Source: Ilumatobacteraceae bacterium (GTDB taxonomy: Bacteria; Actinomycetota; Acidimicrobiia; Acidimicrobiales; Ilumatobacteraceae). From it: a stretch of 64,000 nucleotides of DNA. The position numbers and the translations under genes are program-made. The stretch covers positions 1 to 64,000 of the forward strand of contig SHUT01000005.1 in NCBI GenBank assembly GCA_009691255.1, in the 5' to 3' direction. The notes beneath the pieces are model-generated. The model saw only the letters and a list, made by a program, of their open reading frames with translations, was not told the DNA's origin and searched no databases. Numbering within the stretch: the first letter of the stretch is position 1; each line of letters starts with the position of its first letter. This document shows positions 8,098 through 18,236 of the stretch, one piece after another.

Positions 8098-9282
8098 ATG
8101 TATCTCGCAGAGACAGCAGATCAGCAAGCAATGCGCAAAGAGTTGCGCGAGTATTTCGCGGCGATGCTCACACCAGAACTGCGGGCTGCCGTCGCAGAAA
8201 CAGGTGCCAGCCCTGAGCCCTTTCGTGAAGCGATTCGAAAGATGGGCAAAGACGGCTGGCTTGGACTCGGCTGGCCAAAAGAGTTTGGTGGGCAAGGTCG
8301 TCCCGCTACAGACCAGTTCTTATTGTTTGACGAAGTACAACGCGCACGCGCACCGTTTCCGTTTGTCACCGTCAACACGGTCGGACCAGCAATCATGGCC
8401 TACGGACGCGATGATCAAAAAGCCAAGTACTTACCCGGAATCCTTGCCGGAGAAATAAACTTTGCAATCGGATACACCGAACCCGAAGCAGGCACTGACC
8501 TAGCGAGTCTGCGAACAACGGCTGTGCTCGATGGTGACGAATGGGTGATTAACGGCAACAAGGTCTACACGTCAGGTGCAAATCAGGCTGATTACATTTG
8601 GCTCGCTTGTCGCACGGACTCCGATGCTCCGAAACACAAAGGAATTAGCATCATTATTGTTCCAACTTCCTCGCCAGGGTTTTCTTGGACTCCTATTGTC
8701 ACGGTCGGAGACGTCATGACAACTGCCACCTATTACAGCGAGGTTCGCGTACCAAAAAACAATGTTGTTGGTGAAGTAAATGGTGGATGGAAACTAATCA
8801 CGGCGCAACTTAATCATGAGCGCGTGGGGCTCGCTGCATTGTCTGGATTAACTGCACGACTTGTCGAAGATGTAACTGACTGGGCAAAGGTAACAAAGTC
8901 TGGTGGAGCAAATAACGAGATGATGATCGACTTGCCCTGGGTGCAAATGGATATCGCTAAGTCGCATGCTCTGTTAGACGCAACTCGATTGATGACATGG
9001 AAACTTGTTAAAGCAGTGAGTGACAACACGCTTGGGCCTGCTGAAGCTTCTGTTGTCAAAGTGTTCGGCACTGAAAAGGCCGTAGATGTTTATCGCATCT
9101 TGCAGGGAATCCTCGGACCAACTGCTCATCTCAAAGAAGGCTCTGCAGGGGCGATGTTGCACGGAGAAGTCGAGCGCGCTGCTCGTGCCGCACAGATCAA
9201 TACCTTTGGCGGAGGCGTTAACGAAGTTGGACGCCAGTTGGTTGCGAGTGCTGGGCTTGGATTGGTGTTGTCGGCGCGGTAA
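8098..9282 (+). CDS. Acyl-CoA dehydrogenase, steroid-type FadE
   Basis: A 394-residue acyl-CoA dehydrogenase with YTEPEAGTDLASLR (about residue 125), NKVYTSGANQADY and the C-terminal TFGGGVNEVGRQLVA in place of the YGGSNEIQR of FadE30. That ending is seen in actinobacterial steroid FadEs, several of which work as mixed tetramers. I chose the ATG at 8098 because AGGGG ends 5 bases before it; a GTG 6 bases earlier overlaps that site. The operator candidate upstream links it to the echA20 operon. Its substrate is probably a side-chain or ring C/D-derived CoA ester; I cannot name which. Confidence 0.86.
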   Translation: MYLAETADQQAMRKELREYFAAMLTPELRAAVAETGASPEPFREAIRKMGKDGWLGLGWPKEFGGQGRPATDQFLLFDEVQRARAPFPFVTVNTVGPAIMAYGRDDQKAKYLPGILAGEINFAIGYTEPEAGTDLASLRTTAVLDGDEWVINGNKVYTSGANQADYIWLACRTDSDAPKHKGISIIIVPTSSPGFSWTPIVTVGDVMTTATYYSEVRVPKNNVVGEVNGGWKLITAQLNHERVGLAALSGLTARLVEDVTDWAKVTKSGGANNEMMIDLPWVQMDIAKSHALLDATRLMTWKLVKAVSDNTLGPAEASVVKVFGTEKAVDVYRILQGILGPTAHLKEGSAGAMLHGEVERAARAAQINTFGGGVNEVGRQLVASAGLGLVLSAR

Positions 9283-9338
9283 GTGCGCCAACGATCATCG
9301 ATTCAAGATTTTCAATAATTTTATTCGCTTAATCTGGA

Positions 9339-10589
<1,251 letters not shown>

Positions 10590-10609
10590 CTATCAAGAAG
10601 CTCAAGCCG

Positions 10610-10615
10610 TAGTCT
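10610..10615 (+). promoter_or_regulatory. -10 element of the lipoprotein/MacAB-like operon
   Basis: TAGTCT, 8 bases before the ATG at 10624. This supports that start over longer in-frame options and implies an almost leaderless mRNA. Confidence 0.45.
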
Positions 10616-10623
10616 GTGTTTCA

Positions 10624-11316
10624 ATGATTGGGGTTCACCGCATCGCTAGCCAAGGCAAGCACACAGTGTCTTATGTGGGCATTGGGGGAGTATTGGCTTT
10701 GACCCTTTTTGGGTGCGCCGCATCTGGGGTGTCTCAAGCCAAATTTGTGGTGCGTGGCGCAGACGAAGTGCAAGTGATGTCAGCGGCACAGGTTGCGGCG
10801 CTTCGTCAACCAGTTGTCAGCACAATTGCCGGGACACCAAAAACTGACAATGCGGCCGAGACAAGTAGTGACACGGTGCCATTGAACGTTGATAATCGTG
10901 CTCCCGAAGTAAAACTTTTTTCGGCTTATCAAAAATTTAATAGTTGTCTGAAATCGGACGGATTCAAGATCGAAGGAAACCTTCAGGATCCCCAAAACCC
11001 TGCGTTCCAAAACAAGGAGTACGTAGCATCGCTCACAAAGTGCGCAGCACGAAGTGACATTCTTAATGTGTTACGCACTACGCAAGAAGCGACGGCAAAA
11101 CTGACGCCAGATGAAGTCAAAGGCCGGAACAAAATATTTAAGGCACTGTCTGAATGCTTGAAGAAGCGTGGCTGGACAATTGAATTGTCAGTTAGCAATG
11201 TTGGGTTGTTGCAGCCCAAACAATTTGCCGCGGCAGACGGAACACTTAATGAACGCGACCTAGACCAGTGCCTTACTGAAACTGGCGTTAACACAAGTGA
11301 CCCTGGAGGGCCATAA
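10624..11316 (+). CDS. Lipoprotein, first gene of MacAB-like export operon
   Basis: A 230-residue protein with an N-terminal signal and lipobox LFGC (about residue 30), so it is probably anchored outside the membrane. The mature part has two similar units: FNSCLKSDGF with a later LTKCAARSD, and LSECLKKRGW with a later LDQCLTETG, giving four regularly placed cysteines. Similar small cysteine-repeat proteins precede HlyD/ABC export genes in other actinobacteria. Its stop overlaps the adaptor ATG by 1 base. The open frame extends further upstream, antisense to fadA5, but the signal peptide and the promoter hexamer favour this start. Its role is unknown; a substrate-capture or accessory subunit is an inference. 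Confidence 0.78.
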   Translation: MIGVHRIASQGKHTVSYVGIGGVLALTLFGCAASGVSQAKFVVRGADEVQVMSAAQVAALRQPVVSTIAGTPKTDNAAETSSDTVPLNVDNRAPEVKLFSAYQKFNSCLKSDGFKIEGNLQDPQNPAFQNKEYVASLTKCAARSDILNVLRTTQEATAKLTPDEVKGRNKIFKALSECLKKRGWTIELSVSNVGLLQPKQFAAADGTLNERDLDQCLTETGVNTSDPGGP

Positions 11317-13499
11317 TGAATAAGCCCAAAGCTATTTCTTCGATTGCGGTAATTGCAGTAGTGGTTGCTGCAGTTTTTGTTGGCAAATCACTCGGAGGCT
11401 CATCAACCGGTTCATCTACTGGTCTGCTCATTGTTCCACGCCAAGTTGAGCGACGGTCTCTTGAAGACGTACTAACAGTGAGCGGAGAAATCCGTCGCGA
11501 TGAGACAAAGAAAATAAATTCACCAGTTGACGGACAGGTGAGTGATGTTGCCGTTAGTGATGGCGACACAATAAATGCGGGAGACACGATCTTTTCTCTT
11601 GATGGGCGTGACTCCGTTGCTGTCAAAGGAAAGTTTGCTTTCTATCGTCCACTAGATGTTGGTGACATCGGCCCCGATGTCAGGCAACTCGAAGATGTTT
11701 TGATTGCGGCCGGAACGGGTTTAAAGAAATCCGATGAGCTCTACACAGAAGAAACTCGCACAGCACTAGGTAAATGGCAGATAAAACACGCCTATCCAGC
11801 GGCGGTTGCGTCATCTGAAAAAACAATCACGGTGTCATTGGGACAGAATCAAGCTGGGTACTCAATCGGTAAATACAACTCCATCGCCTATGTCATTAGT
11901 CCGTTAGCAAAAGCCACCTCAATCGGAACTGGACCAGGTTCGGCACGACGGTTTCCGCGCGTTGCTCCGACTATCTCGATAGCAGTAGATCGCACGAGCG
12001 TGCTCGAGGGCGGAACAGTTGTTTTCACTGTGACAGCATCTGCTGCACCTGTTGCGGATCTGACTGTCAATATCAACGTGGCCGGATCATCAACTGGTGG
12101 CGTGAGCGCGGTTAAGAATAATGCTGATTACGGAACCATTAATAACACCGTCGTGATAGCTGCTGGAACAACCACGGCAACCATTACACGACAGATATTT
12201 ACAGATTCTGTGATCGAAGATGAAGAAGATCTGCAGATTTCGATTCAGCAACAGAGCTTCGGAGGTACCAACGAGGCGTACACACTCGGATCAACGAGTG
12301 CTGCTCGCGTGGTGATTCCGGCAAATGGTTCTGACCTTATTCGCACACTGACGATCGAAGCATCTACTGACAAGGTTGCCGAGGGGCGCAGTGTCACAAT
12401 GACAGTAAAGACCACTGTAAAGTCAAACCAAGCCCTTGATTTCTATGTCGCCACAAAAGGTGTTGCTGAATCTGGGACCGATTACGTAAAAATTAATCAA
12501 GATGATTTACAGATTGGTGCAAATAATACGACAGTGACATTCACTATCGATGCGCGCGCAGACGATGTTGTTGAGACTGACGAATCGTTCACCGTGTCGT
12601 TGGTTGCAGACCCCAACTACTCAACGGCTGCCCAGCCTTATGTTGTTGGCGCACCATCGTCAGCCACCATCACGATTGATTCTGGTGATCTTCCCGAACT
12701 CAGTTTGGTTGGCGGCGGAATCGTTAAAAAAGGCTCATCTGCCACCTTTGTAATTTCGGCCGATGAAGCAGTATCTGCTGATACTTCTGTGACGTATCAG
12801 CTTTCTGGTTCTGGGCGAGCCGGAGACGACTATGGCGTGCTCAGCGGAGTCACTGTTTTGAAAAAAGGAAAAAAGTCAGTCAAGGTCACGATCGAGACAC
12901 TCAATAATGGTGTGATTTTCAAGCCGAGCGACATGTTGGTTGCTAATTGGCCATCACGAATCGGCACGCTTAACGTAAAAGCTGGAGAGTTTGTTCTGCT
13001 CGGCAAGACGCTCTTTAATCTGACCGAGCCCGTCTTTACTGTTGTGATGAGCGTTAGCCCAACCGACCGTGCCAAGTTGTCGCCCGGAATGATTGTCAAG
13101 GTGAACTTCAACGCCGGAGAAAGTATTCTCGACGGCAAGATCAGCGAACTTGATGAGTCACCAACAGTCGATGCACAGGGAAACTCGACATACGAGGGAA
13201 AGGTGTTAGTTGAGTCCGATCTGGAGTCTGTTGATGGGGCAAAAGTGTCTATTGATGTGATCCTCGAGAAAAAAGACAATGTACTTGCCGTGCCTGTCGC
13301 AGCAGTGTTGCGTGCTTCTGATACTGATGAGGTTCGAGTAGTAAACGACAAAGGAACAATCTCAAGGGTCAAAGTCAAGATTGGCCTTATTGATGGTGAA
13401 TGGGCAGAAATAGTTGAAGGCCTAACAGGCAACGAACTAGTGGTGATCGATGTTGATCCTGCAGCAGACAAGCCCAATTCCGTGACTCAGAACACCTAG
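11316..13499 (+). CDS. MacA/HlyD-like adaptor with peptidoglycan-binding and Calx-beta-like domains
   Basis: The protein has 727 residues. Residues 8-23 form a membrane anchor. Residues about 57-100 are the first half of a lipoyl-like domain, 105-155 a peptidoglycan-binding-like domain (DVGDIGPDVRQLEDVL), and about 216-335, 343-457 and 459-528 three Calx-beta-like beta-sandwich units marked by DSVIEDEEDLQISI and DDVVETDESFTVSL. Residues 540-572 give the second lipoyl half (LNVKAGEFVLLGKTLF), then the adaptor barrel and a membrane-proximal domain. The Calx-beta block sits where MacA carries its alpha-helical hairpin. Together with the next two genes it should form a tripartite export complex. 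The substrate is unknown. Confidence 0.85.
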   Translation: MNKPKAISSIAVIAVVVAAVFVGKSLGGSSTGSSTGLLIVPRQVERRSLEDVLTVSGEIRRDETKKINSPVDGQVSDVAVSDGDTINAGDTIFSLDGRDSVAVKGKFAFYRPLDVGDIGPDVRQLEDVLIAAGTGLKKSDELYTEETRTALGKWQIKHAYPAAVASSEKTITVSLGQNQAGYSIGKYNSIAYVISPLAKATSIGTGPGSARRFPRVAPTISIAVDRTSVLEGGTVVFTVTASAAPVADLTVNINVAGSSTGGVSAVKNNADYGTINNTVVIAAGTTTATITRQIFTDSVIEDEEDLQISIQQQSFGGTNEAYTLGSTSAARVVIPANGSDLIRTLTIEASTDKVAEGRSVTMTVKTTVKSNQALDFYVATKGVAESGTDYVKINQDDLQIGANNTTVTFTIDARADDVVETDESFTVSLVADPNYSTAAQPYVVGAPSSATITIDSGDLPELSLVGGGIVKKGSSATFVISADEAVSADTSVTYQLSGSGRAGDDYGVLSGVTVLKKGKKSVKVTIETLNNGVIFKPSDMLVANWPSRIGTLNVKAGEFVLLGKTLFNLTEPVFTVVMSVSPTDRAKLSPGMIVKVNFNAGESILDGKISELDESPTVDAQGNSTYEGKVLVESDLESVDGAKVSIDVILEKKDNVLAVPVAAVLRASDTDEVRVVNDKGTISRVKVKIGLIDGEWAEIVEGLTGNELVVIDVDPAADKPNSVTQNT

Positions 13500-13503
13500 T
13501 GCA

Positions 13504-14205
13504 ATGACAGCAGAAGTAGTAATGGAACTGGCGAATGTCTCGCGTTTATACGGACAGGGAGAAGTAACGGTGTATGCGATGCGCAATGTTTCACTGCGCA
13601 TCCTTTCTGGCGAGTTCGTTTCGATTGTCGGTCCATCTGGTTCGGGCAAATCCACGATGCTCGGATTATTGGGCTGTCTTGACGTGCCAACGAGCGGAAC
13701 AATCACGGTCTGCGGCAAAGAAATCACGGCGCTAGGCGATGCCGAACGAACTGCCGTGAGAGGTCGCACAATTGGCTTTGTTTTTCAGCAGTTTCACTTG
13801 ATCCCACATCTTGACGCGGCTGGCAACGTCGAAACAGCTCTTTTATATCGGGGATTCAAACCAGCAGAACGGCGCGATCGTGCTCTTGCTGCGCTCCAGC
13901 AAGTCGGGCTCCTTCCGCGTGCCGATCATCGGCCAGTTCAGTTGTCTGGCGGAGAACAACAACGAGTGGCGCTTGCGCGCGCCCTTGTAACAGAGCCACG
14001 CATTTTGCTTGGCGACGAGCCAACTGGTGCCCTTGACACCAAGAACGCAGCAATGGTGATGGAACTATTTGCCAATCTTCGTTCTCCTGAACGTGCAGTC
14101 ATCTTGGTGACACACGATCCAGGCGTTGCAGCGGCAGCAGATCGCAAGATTTCAATGCTTGATGGAGAGATCGTGGCCGATGAGCACAGGTTAATCGTGT
14201 TGTGA
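13504..14205 (+). CDS. MacB-type ABC transporter ATP-binding protein
   Basis: A 233-residue LolD/MacB-class ATPase with Walker A GPSGSGKST (about residue 42), Q-loop FVFQQFHLIPHL, signature LSGGEQQR and Walker B ILLGDEPTGALD. It follows the adaptor by 4 bases and overlaps the permease by 4 bases (GTGA). In this family ATP hydrolysis drives conformational movement of FtsX-like permeases rather than classical transport through the membrane. It powers the complex formed with the adaptor at 11316 and the permease at 14202. Confidence 0.92.
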   Translation: MTAEVVMELANVSRLYGQGEVTVYAMRNVSLRILSGEFVSIVGPSGSGKSTMLGLLGCLDVPTSGTITVCGKEITALGDAERTAVRGRTIGFVFQQFHLIPHLDAAGNVETALLYRGFKPAERRDRALAALQQVGLLPRADHRPVQLSGGEQQRVALARALVTEPRILLGDEPTGALDTKNAAMVMELFANLRSPERAVILVTHDPGVAAAADRKISMLDGEIVADEHRLIVL

Positions 14206-15389
14206 GCACATTCAAAGATCTACTACGGGTGTCGCTTGGCGGACTACTGGCGCGCAAGGTAAGAACTGTCCTGCTGCTGCTTGGTCCAATGATTGGAGTC
14301 GCCGCAATCATTGCGGCTGTCGGTCTGACTGATAGTGCCAAGGGTGATCTCAAACGCAAAGTCACCGAACTCGGAACCAATCTTGTGTTGGTGTCAGCAC
14401 AAAGCAGCGTTGGTCGACAGAACCCAACGCTTCCAGAAGATGCCGCAGATCGTGCCAGCAAGGTCGTCACCGTAGAAAAAGTTGCAGCGATAACACAGTT
14501 ATCAAACATCGTCGTGACACCGTATGAGCGAGCCAAGTCGCAGTTTGAGACTGTACCTATTCCGGTTGTTGCGGTAGACAGTCAATTGCCCAATGTTTTA
14601 GAAGTGCCACTGGTTAGTGGCCGCTGGATAAATGCTTTTGATGAATCAGCTACAACCAGGGCAGCCGTAATAGGTATTGGCCTCGCGCGTGAATTTAATT
14701 ATTTGCCCGGAGAAATGCGAACAATCGAACTCAACGGAATCAGATACGGCGTAGTTGGCATACTCGACAAAGTCGAACTTGAGCCAGCATTTGACAATGC
14801 TGTCTTTGTGGCATTTCAGGCCGCCGAACAAGACTTTGTCGATAATGACATCCTGCCTAACAAGGTGTATATCCGTTGCAAGAACGGAACCGAAACAGAA
14901 ACTGCCATCGCCTTAAAGACAGCAGTCAATCTAGGTGGCCCCCAAGAAGTGCAGACAGAAATAAAAGCGGCCGCTCTCGAACTTGCTGCGCAAAGTGATC
15001 GTCAACTGCAACTAATTGTTGTATCAATGGGCTTGCTGGCAGTAATTGTTGGTGGGCTCGGAATCGCCAACGTGATGTCGATCTCGGTTATTCAACGCTC
15101 GGCCGAAATAGGCATTCGACGAGCATTGGGTCATTCCCGAGCAATTATTGGCGCCCAGTTCATGCTTGAGTCTCTTGTGGTCGGTTTCCTGGGTGGGGTG
15201 ATGGGCGTGCTGCTCGGAATCGGTGCAATTTTTACTGGAGTTAAAATTTCAGGCTGGGTGTTTGTTCTTGCATCGTGGCTTCCTCCCGCCGGAATCGTGT
15301 TGGCGATGCTGATCTCTGTATTAGCTGGCGTGTATCCGTCTGCTCGTGCTGCTCGGCTCGAACCACTCGAAACACTTCGTCTAGACTAG
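14202..15389 (+). CDS. MacB/FtsX-type ABC permease
   Basis: A 395-residue permease with the MacB layout: one N-terminal membrane helix (LLLLGPMIGVAAIIAAVG), a large extracytoplasmic domain (about residues 45-265), then three C-terminal helices ending in VYPSARAARLEPLETLRLD. The RSAEIGIRRALGHSRAIIGAQF stretch is the conserved coupling segment of FtsX-like permeases. The start is GTG, coupled to the ATPase stop. It is the last gene of the operon; 64 bases follow before the fucosidase. A peptide, lipid or antibiotic substrate is possible. Confidence 0.9.
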   Translation: MSTFKDLLRVSLGGLLARKVRTVLLLLGPMIGVAAIIAAVGLTDSAKGDLKRKVTELGTNLVLVSAQSSVGRQNPTLPEDAADRASKVVTVEKVAAITQLSNIVVTPYERAKSQFETVPIPVVAVDSQLPNVLEVPLVSGRWINAFDESATTRAAVIGIGLAREFNYLPGEMRTIELNGIRYGVVGILDKVELEPAFDNAVFVAFQAAEQDFVDNDILPNKVYIRCKNGTETETAIALKTAVNLGGPQEVQTEIKAAALELAAQSDRQLQLIVVSMGLLAVIVGGLGIANVMSISVIQRSAEIGIRRALGHSRAIIGAQFMLESLVVGFLGGVMGVLLGIGAIFTGVKISGWVFVLASWLPPAGIVLAMLISVLAGVYPSARAARLEPLETLRLD

Positions 15390-15440
15390 AGCACCTCAAC
15401 GAATGTTTCTTCGACAACTTCTCTGATGAGTCGCGTGGTC

Positions 15441-15446
15441 TATCTT
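15441..15446 (+). promoter_or_regulatory. -10 element of fucosidase gene
   Basis: TATCTT, 7 bases before the ATG at 15454, consistent with a leaderless transcript. Confidence 0.55.
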
Positions 15447-15453
15447 AGAGTGC

Positions 15454-16794
15454 ATGGGAAAATATTCCAGCAACTTTGCATCACTCAACACGCACAAAGT
15501 GCCTTCATGGTTTGATGGTGCCAAGTTTGGAATATTTGTACATTGGTATTCGTCGACTGTTCCCGCTTACGCGCCGATTACTGATGATCCATTTACGCTG
15601 GCACGAGAAAAAGGCGAGCAAGAAGCATTTGCGGAAAGTCCTTATTCTGAGTGGTACTGGAATTCACTTAATATTGAGGGGTCATCAGTCGCAAAACATC
15701 ACCTCGAAAAATATGGCGACAAGCCGTACGAAGATTTTGTTCCAGAATGGCTTGAGATAACAAAAGGTTGGCAGCCAGAGCGATGGGCAGAATTATTCTC
15801 TGCCTCTGGTGCGATGTATTGCGTGATGGGGACAAAACATCACGATGGAGTGTTGCTCTGGCCAAGCACAACTCCTAATCCACACAGGGGCTCTGCGTGG
15901 TCATCGACGCGCGACATCGTCGGAGAATGCGCTGATGCAGTTCGTTCTGAAGGAATGCGCTTTGGGGTGTACTACTCAGGCGGAATCGATTGGACGTTTC
16001 AAGGTCTTGGTATCGACGGCTGGGCCAAACTGTACGGAGCCATCCCGCAAGATGACGTGTATCACGCCTATGTAGATGCGCACTATCGGGAACTAATTAG
16101 TCGCTATAAGCCCGATGTGTTGTGGAACGACATCGGATACCCAGGCTTTGGTGAAGGCGCAGCAGAACTGATGGCGCATTTTTACAACACCAACCCAGAG
16201 GGAGTCGTAAACGATCGTTTTGACTTCTTGGGTGTGATGGCCGGAAAATCCCACGCTGATTTCACAACGCCTGAGTACACCACAAAGCCAGCGATCGGCA
16301 CAAAGAAGTTTGAAGTATGTCGTGGAATTGGGACAAGTTTTGGTTATAACGAAGCAGAGAATGACTCTAGTTATGCATCGTCAACAGAACTTATTCACAT
16401 GTTGGTAAATATTGTTGCTGACGGCGGAAACTTCCTACTTAACGTTGGCCCCATGGCAACCGGAGAAATCCCGTGGGCGCAGCAAGAGCGTTTATTGGCG
16501 ATGGGGCAGTGGCTGTCAGTTAATGGAGACGCGATTTATGCATCATCAATGTGTACAACTAGTTCTCTAGTGACATCTGAGGGAATCACTGTTCGGCTTA
16601 CTGCTGGCGTTGACGGCGCAACCTACGCCATAGTGATGGGCCGACCCAGTGGCAAAGTTGTGCACATCAAGGGACTACCAGAAGGCGACACAACATTGCT
16701 TGGTTATGACGGACGCCTTCATCGCATCGGCGATGACGTGATTTTGCCGTATCGTCCAGATAACACGCCAGCATTCACACTTCGGGTGATCTGA
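15454..16794 (+). CDS. GH29 alpha-L-fucosidase
   Basis: A 446-residue family 29 glycoside hydrolase. The N-terminal WFDGAKFGIFVHWYSSTVPAY, the GTKHHDGVLLWPS segment and LWNDIGYP are family signatures; the aspartate of WND is the expected catalytic nucleophile by comparison with known GH29 enzymes. LLNVGPMATGEIP follows. It should release terminal fucose from glycans such as algal or host polysaccharides. No signal peptide is visible, so it is probably cytoplasmic. It stands alone with its own promoter and ends directly against the next gene on the opposite strand, with no base between the stop codons. Confidence 0.92.
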   Translation: MGKYSSNFASLNTHKVPSWFDGAKFGIFVHWYSSTVPAYAPITDDPFTLAREKGEQEAFAESPYSEWYWNSLNIEGSSVAKHHLEKYGDKPYEDFVPEWLEITKGWQPERWAELFSASGAMYCVMGTKHHDGVLLWPSTTPNPHRGSAWSSTRDIVGECADAVRSEGMRFGVYYSGGIDWTFQGLGIDGWAKLYGAIPQDDVYHAYVDAHYRELISRYKPDVLWNDIGYPGFGEGAAELMAHFYNTNPEGVVNDRFDFLGVMAGKSHADFTTPEYTTKPAIGTKKFEVCRGIGTSFGYNEAENDSSYASSTELIHMLVNIVADGGNFLLNVGPMATGEIPWAQQERLLAMGQWLSVNGDAIYASSMCTTSSLVTSEGITVRLTAGVDGATYAIVMGRPSGKVVHIKGLPEGDTTLLGYDGRLHRIGDDVILPYRPDNTPAFTLRVI

Positions 16795-17592
16795 CTAACG
16801 GGTGATTGCCCGCATAATATCGGCAGCGACGCGTGCTGCGCCCGGAATCGGAATCTGGCACGGAGTAATAACCCCAGATTCGTTGATGGTGTATTCAACG
16901 GGACACAAATGAAGACCGTCAGGCGACCGTACAGTTATCTTGTGCGACCGGGGACACAAATTACCATCGCTTGATTTTGTGCAAGACAGAAATCTTTTAG
17001 CCTTTCCAGCAGAGTTGTAGAGCGAGCGAGCAACACTGACATAACTATTATTGGTGCGCCGAGCCAACTTAAAAAGTGACTGATTCAAGACATCGGTAAA
17101 TGTCACTGAGTGCGTTTGTTGGCGAATTAGTTCTTGATCAATGGAGCGAGCAAATCCTGTCAAAATAATCGTGGAGTTCGGAAAATAGTTGATTAGCCGC
17201 TCGATCTGTTGAGTTGTAACTCTTGTGATTTTTGCAGGGCTAGGCGATGCACCAAAGGCTGTCATACACGGTGTCAGATAATTGCCTGCAAACATGATGA
17301 CGACGTATTTTGGAGCGTATTTTTGAGCATCTAATTTTGCTTGGTCTAGCCAGTCGCAGGCGTTGTAACCAAAGAATGCTCGTGTAACAAGCCTTGCATT
17401 GAGGGTTGTTTGCAGGTTGCCTGCCAGATAACTGGAAATCTCAACCCCGATGGAGTCACCGTAGAGCAAAACGGGGGGGGTCTTTGTTGCGACCACTAAA
17501 GGAGTAGCGGTGACCGGAGAGACGGCGCAAAAAGTAATGATGCAAGCAAGCAAAACGCTTGCTCTGGCGAATCGCAAATGCAGGGCAGGCAT
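16795..17592 (-). CDS. Secreted SGNH-like hydrolase
   Basis: A 265-residue protein with a signal peptide (hydrophobic residues about 11-27, VTATP cleavage region). The mature part starts with LLYGDSIGVE, the GDS block of SGNH/GDSL esterases, followed by MFAGNY (third block) and SPDGLHLCP (His block). Six or more cysteines suggest disulfides outside the cell. Acetyl-ester or lipid-ester hydrolysis on the surface is likely, but the substrate is unknown. The same fold appears again in the lipoprotein at 40735. Confidence 0.8.
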   Translation of the reverse strand: MPALHLRFARASVLLACIITFCAVSPVTATPLVVATKTPPVLLYGDSIGVEISSYLAGNLQTTLNARLVTRAFFGYNACDWLDQAKLDAQKYAPKYVVIMFAGNYLTPCMTAFGASPSPAKITRVTTQQIERLINYFPNSTIILTGFARSIDQELIRQQTHSVTFTDVLNQSLFKLARRTNNSYVSVARSLYNSAGKAKRFLSCTKSSDGNLCPRSHKITVRSPDGLHLCPVEYTINESGVITPCQIPIPGAARVAADIMRAITR

Positions 17593-17614
17593 GTTTTGTG
17601 GCTAACCAAGAGTG

Positions 17615-18175
17615 TTATCGGCCGCTTTGTTTGATTCTTGCTGCCCGTTCACGCTCTTTGCGCTCTTTGCGCACGGCGCGCTTGGCGGCCTGGGCATCTT
17701 CATCAACAGTTCGCACAGTCACGGCAGCATTGCTAGATGAATTGGCAAAGCGAGCATCTGTTGCAACAAGTTGGCGAAAACCAGCAAGCGAACGTGAATA
17801 CTGCACAACCATAAGTCGCGCGGCGTCAAGGCCAAATGTTTCGAGTGCTTCTGGAAGCACGGCATGCAGTTCTTCTAGAGTGGGGTCTTCAGACGCATCA
17901 CCTAATTTTTCGATGCAGTGTTGGGTGCATGGTTCGCCCAAAATAATGCCAGCATCGTGACTTGCTCGTCGCCGAGCAATGCCATCGCGAATTGCCCCGC
18001 CAAGAGAAGCCGGAGTCGCGTATGCCTCAGCAGAGAGTCCAGTCACTTTGGCAAACGCATCTTTCATGTCGCCGTCAAGGGCGCCCGCCAAGGATGACAA
18101 TGAGTCATCGGTTATGGATTCAAGAACCGCAGCGTATTTTAAGCCAAGCAGAATTCTGTCTTTGTCGTCACTCAT
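17615..18175 (-). CDS. Hypothetical protein with basic C-terminal tail
   Basis: A 186-residue protein I do not recognise. It begins MSDDKDRILLGLKYAAVLE, is mostly helical, contains a CTQHC pair near the middle, and ends in a strongly charged tail (KRAVRKERKERERAARIKQ) that may bind nucleic acid or membrane. I chose the ATG at 18175 because GGAGGA lies 5 bases upstream; an earlier in-frame ATG at 18196 would place that site inside the gene. It is cytoplasmic as far as can be seen. It follows the secreted protein gene at 18237 by 61 bases. Confidence 0.7.
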   Translation of the reverse strand: MSDDKDRILLGLKYAAVLESITDDSLSSLAGALDGDMKDAFAKVTGLSAEAYATPASLGGAIRDGIARRRASHDAGIILGEPCTQHCIEKLGDASEDPTLEELHAVLPEALETFGLDAARLMVVQYSRSLAGFRQLVATDARFANSSSNAAVTVRTVDEDAQAAKRAVRKERKERERAARIKQSGR

Positions 18176-18236
18176 TATGTTCCTCCGTATGTTCACAGAG
18201 AGGCTATGGGCAAGAACACCGTGTTCGGCGTCTTAA

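Noticed and set aside
9283-9338. Terminator between fadE and fadA5
   Set aside because: A short GGCGC/GCGCC stem begins inside the fadE end but has no T-run after it; too weak to report.
12830-13477. A 215-residue minus-strand open frame
   Set aside because: It is antisense to the adaptor gene, Ser/Thr-rich and without any recognisable feature.
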